A stretch of DNA of 20,450 nucleotides from positions 1 through 20,450 of IMG/VR virus record IMGVR_UViG_3300022743_000031; one strand, written 5' to 3'. Of this stretch, positions 6,301 to 12,980 are shown one piece after another. Within the stretch, counting starts at the first letter, position 1, and every line of letters starts with the position of its first letter. The notes beneath the pieces were generated by a model. It was not told the origin of the DNA and did no database searches. It worked only from the letters and a program-made list of their open reading frames with translations. Position numbers and translations under genes: made by a program. This DNA comes from a virus.

Positions 6301-7101
6301 ATGCTTAGAGCAATTCGTAAACGAAGTGGGGAAGTTGTCTGGTTTGATGCAAACAAATTAAATCGCTGGGGAGAATGGGCCGCTGGGATCGGAGTAGACT
6401 GGAGCGGAGTCGCCCTTGAAGCTACCCGCAAGTGTTTTGACGGCTGCACAACTGATGATCTTCACAAGGCATTGATTGCTGCTTGCGTTGACCGAGAGAC
6501 TACCGCACACCTGAAAATGGCTGGGCGCCTGTATATCGGCGCAATCTACAAGCAAGCCTTCGGCGATTGGCGTGAAATTCCGAGTGTGCAGGATATGTAC
6601 CGCAAGATGTCCAAACTCGGCCTATGGGCAGAAATGGACTACGCGGAAGAAGAGCTGAGCTACTGCAACGAGTTCATCAACCACGAACTCGACATGCAGG
6701 CCACGCTGACGGAAACCAAGCAGATCATCGACAAGTACGCTATCTCAGACCGGGTTGACAAGAAGGTCTATGAAACTCCGCAGTTTGTGTATATGCGGAT
6801 GGCCCTCGGCAACATGGAGAAGATGCCGAAAGATCGACGTATGCAGGACGTGAAGAAGCTGTACACCTTCCTGTCACAGAAGAAGATCAATCCGCCTACG
6901 CCGTTCAGCCTAAACCTTGGGACTGAGAAGAAGCAGTACGCTTCGTGTTGCGTCTTTACAACAGAGGACTCCGCTTCGAGCCTTGCTGCTGCTGACCACA
7001 TCGCCTACATGATGACCTGCGCATCGGCTGGCATTGGTGGGCACATCAAGACCCGTAGCAAGGGCGATAAGGTCCGCCAGGGCGCTATTCAGCACATGGG
7101 T
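6301..7101 (+). CDS. nrdA: Ribonucleotide reductase class Ia large subunit NrdA, exon 1
   Basis: Exon 1 encodes residues 1-267 (ATG after taaaggagtaaa). It holds an N-terminal region with a short ATP-cone-like start (RAIRKRSGEVVWFDANKL), then the helical domain leading to the catalytic barrel. QYASCCVF at 212-219 holds the equivalent of E. coli C225 (likely C217), which takes part in substrate reduction. The exon ends in GAIQHMG at T7101. Group I introns split the gene into three exons (6301-7101, 7921-8397, 8645-9637); joined, they give 756 residues, close to the 761 of E. coli NrdA. The enzyme reduces ribonucleoside diphosphates to deoxy forms together with NrdB. Without splicing, translation would stop five codons into intron 1. 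Confidence 0.95.
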
Positions 7102-7920
7102 AAATATTTGCCCCTGTAAGCCGGAAGGTTTACAGAAAACCTATTGAATTGCTGGAAGGCTAAGGCGCAAGCTATGCTAATCAGCAGGGAAGGCTTCAAG
7201 TACGACCTTTACGAAAGGAGGTTGTATGCGAAAATACTGGACGACAGAAGAGATAGAGCTACTGACAGAGTTTGCCTCGTGTGGCAGGTCATTTATTGAA
7301 CTTGCTACAATGCTTGGGAGAACACTGCAAAGCGTGCAGCATAAAGCTAGCAAGCTGTCAATTACGTTTGTACGAAAACCTGCCAAAACACTGTACGGTG
7401 AAGTGTGGGCGAAGTCTTACGTAGATGATGTTCTAGTCTCAAATCATGGAAGATTCAAGCGGGCCAGCACCAACTCTCTCCTAAGCGGAACTGTTCTTCA
7501 AGACGGCTACGTTCAAGTAGAGGTTTCCAGAAGTGGAGGCGCGGTCAAATGCTATGCACACCGGCTTGTTGCAGAGGCGTTCGTGGAGAACCCAGACAAC
7601 AAGCCAGAGGTCAACCATAAGAATAGGAACAAAGCTGACAACTCGGCAGAAAACCTAGAATGGGTGACAAGAAGTGAGAACATGATTCACGCCCATGCTA
7701 CGGGATTTATCCGTAGGTAGGCTATTGTCGTACTTGAAGCAACCTTCAGAGACTATCGAAAGCACGCGAAAGCGGAAGCGAGTAGAGTAGGAGAGCGAAG
7801 CCGATGCGCCTCCGAAGTGGTAGGCACCTGTTTACAGGTGATGATATAGTCCGATCCTACGCGAAAGCGTATGGCAGCACGTTATGGTGCGGGGCACACT
7901 TGCAAAGTGTCCGAACTTTG
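7102..7920 (+). mobile_element. Group I intron 1 in nrdA, carrying an HNH homing endonuclease
   Basis: 819 bases. The exon ends in T7101 and the intron in G7920, as expected for group I. Joining them restores QHMG-KLPYY in frame. An internal guide gcccctgt (7110-7117) pairs with exon acatgggt with the usual U.G at the splice site, and ttt (7107-7109) pairs with exon aaa (7921-7923) as P10. Core elements are visible: a P-like aattgctggaa near 7145, an R-like ttcagagactatc (7745-7757) and an S-like gatgatatagtcc (7839-7852); the last two form P7. The ORF 7226-7720 sits in a peripheral loop. Confidence 0.9.
7226..7720 (+). CDS. Intron-encoded HNH homing endonuclease (NUMOD4 type)
   Basis: 164 residues inside intron 1, with the ribosome binding site gaaaggaggttgtATG. 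Domains: an N-terminal helix-turn-helix or Myb-like segment (residues 4-46: YWTTEEIELLTEFASCG, SFIELATMLGRTLQSVQHKA); a NUMOD4-like stretch (58-80: GEVWAKSYVDDVLVSNHGRF); and an HNH core (110-150: YAHRLVAEAFV, then VNHKNRNKADNSAENLEWVT) in which N130-H131 stands where D-H is usual and N139/N143 follow. Such enzymes cut intronless nrdA alleles to spread the intron. It looks intact. The N-terminal HTH is an extra DNA-binding module compared with minimal NUMOD4-HNH proteins. Confidence 0.9.
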   Translation: MRKYWTTEEIELLTEFASCGRSFIELATMLGRTLQSVQHKASKLSITFVRKPAKTLYGEVWAKSYVDDVLVSNHGRFKRASTNSLLSGTVLQDGYVQVEVSRSGGAVKCYAHRLVAEAFVENPDNKPEVNHKNRNKADNSAENLEWVTRSENMIHAHATGFIRR

Positions 7921-8397
7921 AAACTTCCATACTACAAGGTCCAGCAAGCGGCTGTATCGGCCAATTTGCAGGCTTCCCGTGGTGGTGCTAACACGATGCA
8001 CTTCAACGTCATGGACCCGGAGATTTTCGACCTGCTGAAGTTGAAGAACGTCCAGACCATTGCCGACAAGCGTATCAAGGACATTGACTACTCTGTAGGG
8101 TACAATGACGAGTTCGCCCGACGTGTAGCTGCGAACGAGTCTTGGATGCTGGTCAGTTACGGTGACGCCCCAGAGTTGTACGAGGCCATGTATGACGGTG
8201 ACTCGAAGAAGTTTGTCAAGCTCTACTCTGAGGTAGAGGTAGACGAGAGCATTCAGAAGCAGTTCGTGAGCGCAAGAAAAATTGCCATCACGTTCTTGAC
8301 TGAAGCTGTTGAAACTGGCAGACTATACGAGCACAACACAAGCGAGCTGAATCGTCACACGCCTTTCAAGGACACTATCTACTCTAGCAATTTGTGT
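7921..8397 (+). CDS. nrdA: NrdA, exon 2
   Basis: Residues 268-426 of NrdA, from KLPYYKVQQAA to SNLC. It contains the RGGANTMHFNVMDPEI stretch and the DYSVGYNDEF region typical of class Ia large subunits (E. coli RGGAATLFYPMWHLEV and MDYGVQINKLM). The last codon is the cysteine aligned with E. coli C439, the residue that becomes the thiyl radical. The exon has 159 complete codons. The open frame upstream (from about 7804) is intron sequence and is not part of the protein. Confidence 0.93.
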
Positions 8398-8644
8398 TAA
8401 ATCTAGCACCCTTGCACGGTGACGTGCATTGAACAACCCATTGAACTCAGGGGAAACGTAGGAAACGTAATCCTGATCGAAGCCTATTTATAGGAACGAG
8501 CAACGACTATCCCGAAAGGGAGTACACCCAAGCGGGTGGAAGCGGTGGGCATCTCTAAAGGAGATGATGATATAGTCTGGTCTGCATAGGGATATGCAGC
8601 AGCCGAAAGGCGGGAAGTGATTAGCGACCACTTCTGAACTTACG
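8398..8644 (+). mobile_element. Group I intron 2 in nrdA, small and ORF-less
   Basis: 247 bases. Exon 2 ends in T8397 and the intron in G8644; joining gives SNLC-QEIGLPT, the conserved class I RNR active-site motif, in frame. Both core P7 strands are visible: an R-like gcaacgactatccc (8500-8512) and an S-like gatgatatagtctg (8565-8578), the latter sharing 12 leading bases with intron 1. A GCAC that can pair with the last four exon bases (GUGU, U.G at the site) occurs at 8406 and 8414. No ORF of useful length lies inside, so mobility would need an enzyme in trans. Confidence 0.88.
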
Positions 8645-9637
8645 CAAGAAATCGGCCTTCCGACTCTGGGCTACAACTCAGTGTATGACTTGTACCGGCC
8701 TGTGCCGGCTGCGTTCCAAGTTATCGAAGACATGGGCGAAATTGGCCTGTGCTCTCTTGCAGCTATTGCCGCAGGGCTAGTCAGTGACGAAGAGTATGAA
8801 GAGGTTGCCTATTATGCTTCGTTGATGATTGATAACGTCATCGACATCATGGAATACCCGTTCCCGCAGTTGAAAGTCACAGCTCAGGCTCGCCGCAGCA
8901 TTGGAGTAGGCATCACAAACCTCGCCTTTGCGATGGCCAAGGAAGGGCTGAAGTACAGTACGCTGGAAGGTAAGCAGTACATTTTCAGGCTTGCAGAGCG
9001 CCACAGCTATTACCTGCACAAGGCCTCGCTGCGGCTTGCCAAAGAGCGCGGCATCTGCGAATGGGCTGACCGAACGAAGTATTCTGAAGGCTGGCTTCCC
9101 ATTGACACGGCGAACAAGGAAATCCAGCGTCTGATTGGACAACCTCTGCTGTGTGACTGGGAAGCACTCCGCTCTGAAATGAAGGCTATTGGCGGACTCC
9201 GCTTCTCGGTACACGAAGCGCATATGCCATGCGAGTCCAGCAGCGTTGCTGGTGGGCACACGAACGGCCTGTACCCGATCCGTGCATACAAGGTTGTCAA
9301 GACATCTGGAACAAACAAAAACTTGTTCATTGCTCCAGAACTTGATACACTTGCATCGAGCTATGAGCTTGCGTGGGAGATTCCTACGAACGACATGATC
9401 GACGTGTATGCTATTGTCCAGTGCTTCACTGGTCAGGCTATCTCTGCCGACCTGTACATCAAGTACGACAAGGAAGGCAAACGAGAGCTGTCGGCGAAGA
9501 CGCTGTTGCAAGAGTGGCTGCGACGTGTTAAACTTGGCATGAAGACGAAATACTACACTAATTCTTCCACAGGTGTAGAGTTGGACGCTTCTCCGAAAGA
9601 AGAAGAAGCCCCGGTGTGTGACAGTTGCTCGCTTTGA
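8645..9637 (+). CDS. nrdA: NrdA, exon 3
   Basis: Residues 427-756. It begins QEIGLPT, so E428 matches E. coli E441. GLCSL contains C462 (as in E. coli), the partner in the active-site disulfide. KYY at 728-730 gives the two tyrosines of the radical path (E. coli Y730/Y731). The protein ends in VCDSCSL, whose C-x2-C (751, 754) is the swinging-arm redox pair re-reduced by glutaredoxin or thioredoxin; a glutaredoxin gene lies in the same module at 12542. The last ~26 codons, from TNSSTGV, are duplicated in diverged form at the end of the HEG at 9685. Confidence 0.95.
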   Translation, partial: QEIGLPTLGYNSVYDLYRPVPAAFQVIEDMGEIGLCSLAAIAAGLVSDEEYEEVAYYASLMIDNVIDIMEYPFPQLKVTAQARRSIGVGITNLAFAMAKEGLKYSTLEGKQYIFRLAERHSYYLHKASLRLAKERGICEWADRTKYSEGWLPIDTANKEIQRLIGQPLLCDWEALRSEMKAIGGLRFSVHEAHMPCESSSVAGGHTNGLYPIRAYKVVKTSGTNKNLFIAPELDTLASSYELAWEIPTNDMIDVYAIVQCFTGQAISADLYIKYDKEGKRELSAKTLLQEWLRRVKLGMKTKYYTNSSTGVELDASPKEEEAPVCDSCSL

Positions 9638-9640
9638 CGG

Positions 9641-9658
9641 AAAGGGCTTCGGCCCTTT
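9641..9658 (+). other. UUCG-tetraloop hairpin after nrdA
   Basis: aaagggc (9641-9647), ttcg, gcccttt (9652-9658): a 7-bp perfect stem with a C(UUCG)G loop, one of the most stable RNA tetraloops. No T tract follows, so it is more likely an mRNA 3'-end stabiliser or weak pause site than a full terminator. Confidence 0.6.
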
Positions 9659-9684
9659 AACAGTTAAGAAAGGACAAAGGACAA

Positions 9685-10311
9685 GTGCCGAAGGCAAAGG
9701 ACACATCACACATTGACTGGACCACTCACTTCTACTACGATGAGATCAGTCCTTCTAAGTTGCGCTGGGCGAGGAATGCCGGCCAAAGGGCACCGATTGG
9801 CAGTGTTGCCGGGTGCCTGAACAAAAGTTCACCCTACTACCGAGTCAGACTTGATGGGCAGACCTATCAAGTCCAGCGCATCATATGGGAGCTGCACTTC
9901 GATGGACTGAAGCCTGAAGATGTTGTTGACCACGAAGACGGTAATAGCTTGAACAATTTAATCGGCAATCTTCGGAAAGTGACTACTGAAGTCAATACAC
10001 GTAACAGGCGGGCACGTACAGACAACTCATCTGGTGTCCAAGGTGTATCACGTACATCAAACGGTAACGGCTCTTTCTACTGGACCGCTTGCTGGTGCGA
10101 ATTGAACGGTAAGGCGTGCAGGAAAGCCTTTTCAGTCAAGAAGTACGGTGATGAAAAAGCATTCAACCTAGCTTGCGATTTCCGCGCTACAGTGATAGAC
10201 TCCCTCAATGCAAACGGTGCAGGATACACCGACAGACATACCAACTCTTCGACTGGTGTCGATCTTCTGATCGAAGAGCCAGAGCCTGTTTGCGATAGCT
10301 GTTCACTGTGA
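9685..10311 (+). CDS. HNH-AP2 homing endonuclease ending in a fused NrdA C-terminal tail
   Basis: 208 residues from a GTG after aaaggacaaaggacaa. Segments: N-terminal HFYYDEISPSKLRW (15-28); a GSVAG strand region; an HNH core at 80-100 (VVDHEDGNSLNNLIGNLRKVT, D82-H83 with N90/N95); an AP2-like DNA-binding region at about 113-166 (NSSGVQGVSR, YWTACW, KKYGDEKAFNLAC); and the family end GAGYTDRH (178-185). From residue 186 the protein is not HEG: it reads TNSSTGV, an acidic stretch and PVCDSCSL, 23 residues resembling the end of the NrdA gene just upstream. I infer insertion at the 3' end of an nrdA allele, leaving the recipient's last codons fused to the HEG. The enzyme looks intact; whether the tail has a function is unknown. 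Confidence 0.88.
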   Translation: MPKAKDTSHIDWTTHFYYDEISPSKLRWARNAGQRAPIGSVAGCLNKSSPYYRVRLDGQTYQVQRIIWELHFDGLKPEDVVDHEDGNSLNNLIGNLRKVTTEVNTRNRRARTDNSSGVQGVSRTSNGNGSFYWTACWCELNGKACRKAFSVKKYGDEKAFNLACDFRATVIDSLNANGAGYTDRHTNSSTGVDLLIEEPEPVCDSCSL

Positions 10312-10317
10312 TACACT

Positions 10318-10335
10318 GCGGGGCGAAAGCCCCGC
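10318..10335 (+). other. GNRA-loop hairpin upstream of the 10354 gene
   Basis: gcggggc (10318-10324), loop gaaa, gccccgc (10329-10335): a perfect 7-bp GC stem with a GAAA tetraloop, 6 bases after the HEG stop and just before the next ribosome binding site (caaggag). No T tract, so probably a structure separating or stabilising messages. Confidence 0.55.
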
Positions 10336-10353
10336 CCATTCAAGGAGAAACCA

Positions 10354-10578
10354 ATGCCTGTGACTATTCACCGAAACGACTCCCGCGTTCGCACTTACGA
10401 AATTGAAGACCTGCAAGACGGGGACGCATACGAGTGCGACGGAGACATCTACATCATAAACAAGCACCACGGGGCCGGTGTTGCCGGATTCTCAATCGAC
10501 GGCAATAGCATCCTCTGGGAAGACAATCTCCATAGCGCCAAGCTGATCCCTATCAACCTCGAAATCACCGTCTGCTAA
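10354..10578 (+). CDS. Unknown 74-residue protein between nrdA and nrdB
   Basis: ATG after caaggagaaacca. The sequence has alternating strands and turns (YEIEDLQDGDAYECDGDIYIIN, then AGFSIDGNSILWEDN) and an acidic character, suggesting a small beta protein; no family is recognised. Its stop overlaps the start of the following HEG (TAATG), and that HEG's first codons are nrdB-like. Before the HEG insertion, this gene would therefore have been directly followed by nrdB. Confidence 0.7.
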   Translation: MPVTIHRNDSRVRTYEIEDLQDGDAYECDGDIYIINKHHGAGVAGFSIDGNSILWEDNLHSAKLIPINLEITVC

Positions 10579-11177
10579 TGACTGTATTCAACGCACAAAA
10601 TACTGAATGGAAGAGCCACTTCTACTACGATGAGACGAGTCCGACTTGCCTGCGTTGGGCGAGGGAAGTCCGCAGAGGAAAGGAGCTAAGAATTCTATTC
10701 AAAGTTTTTGGTGATGTGGCAGGTAGCGTCTCGAAGGGCTACTCTCAGGTCAGTTTAAGTGGGCGCAATTACAAGGCAGCCAGAGTTGTGTGGGAACTCC
10801 ACAACGGCCCGATAGAGCTTGGGTTGGACATTGACCACATAGATGGGGACATACATAACAACCGTATCGGAAATCTCCGAGCGGTGAAAACCGTCGTAAA
10901 CACCCGCAACTGTAGGCTGCGCATAGATAACAAGTCTGGTACAGCCGGTATCTCCAGAGTAGTTAAAAAAGGATATACATACTGGCGCGTAGTTTGGTAT
11001 TCTATAGAATGTAAGCGACATGAGTTATACTTCTCTGCGCTAAAGCTTGGAGAGTGTTGGGCAGAAGCCTCTGCAACTAAATTTGCACTCGATAAGAAAA
11101 TAGCCTTGAATGCTCAAGGTGCAGGGTACACAAATCGTCACGGAAAGGAAGTAAATGCCTGTCTTCAATTGCAATAA
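10578..11177 (+). CDS. HNH-AP2 homing endonuclease starting with captured NrdB codons
   Basis: 199 residues. Residues 1-11 (MTVFNAQNTEW) match the NrdB N-terminus (MPVFNCNNTEW) in 8 of 11 positions, with mostly silent or conservative base changes; from residue 14 the HEG family begins (HFYYDETSPTCLRW). Next come GDVAG (45-49), an HNH core (84-105: DIDHIDGDIHNNRIGNLRAVK, D86-H87), an AP2-like region (about 116-170) and the family end GAGYTNRHGK (181-190). The start codon is that of the original nrdB, coupled to the upstream gene by TAATG. The last 23 bases overlap nrdB. The codons for HGKE read ggaaaggaa and form the ribosome binding site of nrdB. The gene looks intact and the enzyme active. 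Confidence 0.88.
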   Translation: MTVFNAQNTEWKSHFYYDETSPTCLRWAREVRRGKELRILFKVFGDVAGSVSKGYSQVSLSGRNYKAARVVWELHNGPIELGLDIDHIDGDIHNNRIGNLRAVKTVVNTRNCRLRIDNKSGTAGISRVVKKGYTYWRVVWYSIECKRHELYFSALKLGECWAEASATKFALDKKIALNAQGAGYTNRHGKEVNACLQLQ

Positions 11178-12270
11178 TACTGAGTGGGTTAGCGGAGAGG
11201 GTACGCTGTTCCTCGGGCAACAGCCTGGGCTGCACGACACTATCAACACGCGGTTCCCAGAGATTTCAAAACTTGCATTGCGGCAGGTATCTCAACGCTG
11301 GGTATTTGATGAGTTTAACCACGAGCAGTCCAGGCTCGACCTACTGAACTGCCCTGAATCAGTGTACAAAGTAATGCTGATGAACTTGGCGTACCAGTGG
11401 CACGCCGACAGTGTAGCAAGCCGGGCTATCGCGCCACTGTTTGCACCGTTTGTGACAAACTCTGAACTATGGGAAGCACTGTTAGAAAATACCAACATGG
11501 AGATTACCCACGCTAAGACGTACAGTGAAATCGTTCGGCAGTGCGTTGCCGACCCGAGTGAAGTTTTCAAGATGGTAATGGAGAACGAAAAGACCATCGC
11601 CCGATCTTCCACGGTCAACAAGGTGTTCGATGGCCTTGCTGTTATTGGCGCCCTGCGCACGCTGAAAGAAAATGGCGTCAATCAGTTTGCTGTCGGAGAG
11701 CAGACGCAGTACAATACGGCGTTCATGGCCGTTGTCGCTTTGTACTGCCTTGAGCGAATTCAGTTCATGGCGTCATTTGCTGCAACCTTTGCTATTGTCG
11801 AGCAAGGCTACTTCCAGAGCATTGGCAAAGCTGTCCAGAAGATCATGCTTGACGAAATTGCAGTGCATGCAGCACTTGATGCCGAAGTGCTGAAGGTCGA
11901 ACTTTCTACCGAACGTGGCTTGATCGCTCGAAAAGAGTGTGGTAAACTGATCCACATGATGCTACAAGAGGTTGTTGACCAAGAGCTTCAGTGGTCAGAA
12001 TACCTGTTCAGCGAAGGCCGAGCTATCGTTGGACTGAATCCTGCGCTGCTGAAAGACTGGGTACGCTACAATGCTCAGCCTGTGTTCGACGCCTTGGGCT
12101 ATGATTTGGACTGGGATCGCATCACTGTCAACCCGCTTCCGTGGATGTTATCATGGATAAATATCGATAAAACCCAGAATGCCAACCAGGAGGCAGATGG
12201 GAACAATTACGCACTTAATGTCGTTAAAAACGACATTGGAATCAACGAGGTGTTCGATTTTGAGTTGTGA
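11155..12270 (+). CDS. nrdB: Ribonucleotide reductase class Ia small subunit NrdB
   Basis: 371 residues, E. coli NrdB being 376. The diiron ligands can be placed: D85 (HADSVASR), E116 and H119 (MEITH), E200 (CLERIQF), E234 and a histidine at 238. The radical tyrosine is Y123, four after H119 as in E. coli Y122. The distance E200-E234 equals that of E. coli E204-E238, but the following histidine comes four residues later (EIAVH) rather than three (EALH). The protein generates the tyrosyl radical used by NrdA. The start is the ATG at 11155, with its ribosome binding site inside the upstream HEG. The 3' end overlaps a TTG that starts the decayed HEG downstream. Confidence 0.94.
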   Translation: MPVFNCNNTEWVSGEGTLFLGQQPGLHDTINTRFPEISKLALRQVSQRWVFDEFNHEQSRLDLLNCPESVYKVMLMNLAYQWHADSVASRAIAPLFAPFVTNSELWEALLENTNMEITHAKTYSEIVRQCVADPSEVFKMVMENEKTIARSSTVNKVFDGLAVIGALRTLKENGVNQFAVGEQTQYNTAFMAVVALYCLERIQFMASFAATFAIVEQGYFQSIGKAVQKIMLDEIAVHAALDAEVLKVELSTERGLIARKECGKLIHMMLQEVVDQELQWSEYLFSEGRAIVGLNPALLKDWVRYNAQPVFDALGYDLDWDRITVNPLPWMLSWINIDKTQNANQEADGNNYALNVVKNDIGINEVFDFEL

Positions 12271-12545
12271 GTTTAATGAGTATTTCTACTACGATGAGAG
12301 TAGTCCGTCATGCTTGCGGTGGAGAATAGAAGTACGTTGTGGTAATGGGTATAATCGTGCTAAAACAGCAGTTGGCGACGTAGCTGGAACGATTCGTGTA
12401 TGTACAAACGGTAGACGGTACAGGGAAGTTCGGTTACGACGAAGGCTACCGCCTTGCATGCGAACACCGCGAAGCAATGATTCGACAACTAAACCTGCAA
12501 GGTGCAGGATACTCTCAACGACATGGAAAGGAACTGATACAATGA
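12260..12545 (+). pseudogene. Internally deleted, frameshifted HNH-AP2 homing endonuclease
   Basis: From a TTG at 12260, inside the end of nrdB (gagg 10 bases upstream as possible ribosome binding site), one frame reads CEFNEYFYYDESSPSCLRW, then GDVAGTIR and GRRYREVRL, matching the first ~60 residues of the HEGs at 9685 and 10578. From about 12429 a different frame reads FGYDEGYRLACEHREAM, then GAGYSQRHGKELIQ, matching their last ~35. The HNH core and AP2 region (about 100 codons) are gone and the two halves are out of frame, so no enzyme can be made. The HGKE codons (ggaaaggaa, 12525-12533) are kept and act as the ribosome binding site of the glutaredoxin gene, whose ATG overlaps the remnant's stop. 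Confidence 0.85.
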
Positions 12546-12766
12546 TTTTTGTCTACAGCAAGGGCGCCTGCCCTCAGTGCGACAAACTGAAAGCCGAGCT
12601 GAAGATTCACGGAACTGAGTACACTGAGGTCCGCGTCGATCAAGACTCAGACGCAATGAAATTTGTCCGAGAAGCAGGACATCGCAGCGTTCCGCAGGTA
12701 TACTCTGCGTATTGCGGTGGCGAATACATCGGTCAACGCATGGTTGACGTTGCCCGATTCATCTGA
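12542..12766 (+). CDS. Glutaredoxin/NrdH-like redox protein
   Basis: 74 residues. The start is the ATG at 12542; the frame continues upstream but only into the decayed HEG. Thioredoxin-fold features of a mini-glutaredoxin: first strand FVYSKGAC, active site C10-P-Q-C13, SVP with the cis-proline at 51, then a glycine pair and GEYIG. It would re-reduce the C-x2-C tail of NrdA (C751/C754) and so belongs functionally with nrdA and nrdB. Length and position in an RNR operon fit either NrdH or phage glutaredoxin (T4 NrdC type); the CPQC site alone does not decide. Its ribosome binding site comes from the HEG remnant. Confidence 0.88.
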   Translation: MIFVYSKGACPQCDKLKAELKIHGTEYTEVRVDQDSDAMKFVREAGHRSVPQVYSAYCGGEYIGQRMVDVARFI

Positions 12767-12776
12767 AAGGAGAACC

Positions 12777-12980
12777 ATGTTCAAGTCGATTGCAGCTTTT
12801 CTTACTTCCCTAGGCGCGTTTGGAGTCCTGGCTTTCGTAGTCATTTGGATTCTGGCAATCGTTGGCTGGTTTATGAACGTCTACAAGCTGTTTGTGCATC
12901 TGCCGCTGTTCGACATCGAAACCATCGTCCGATTGATCGGACTCTTTCCGTCAGCGGGTGCAATCGTCGGATGGTTCTGA
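12777..12980 (+). CDS. Small membrane protein, two hydrophobic segments
   Basis: 67 residues, ATG after gaaaggagaacc; the longer frame upstream overlaps glutaredoxin. A long hydrophobic segment spans residues about 6-32 (AAFLTSLGAFGVLAF, VVIWILAIVG) and a shorter one 50-67 (LIGLFPSAGAIVGWF). No lysis or transport motif is recognised. It is coupled by TGATG to another small membrane protein, so the two may work as a pair in the inner membrane; superinfection exclusion or a lysis accessory role would be guesses. Confidence 0.7.
   Translation: MFKSIAAFLTSLGAFGVLAFVVIWILAIVGWFMNVYKLFVHLPLFDIETIVRLIGLFPSAGAIVGWF

Noticed and set aside
7804-7920. Apparent N-terminal extension of nrdA exon 2 starting at an ATG at 7804
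   Set aside because: This segment contains the group I S element and the intron's 3' end; the in-frame reading is accidental, and splicing to exon 1 restores QHMG-KLPYY.
8777-9709. 310-codon minus-strand frame opposite nrdA exon 3
   Set aside because: Exon 3 is an unmistakable NrdA sequence with catalytic residues; the opposite frame has shadow-like composition and no leader.
12179-12541. Long N-terminal extension of the glutaredoxin frame
   Set aside because: It is partly nrdB in another frame and partly the decayed HEG; glutaredoxin begins at 12542 with its own binding site and normal family length.
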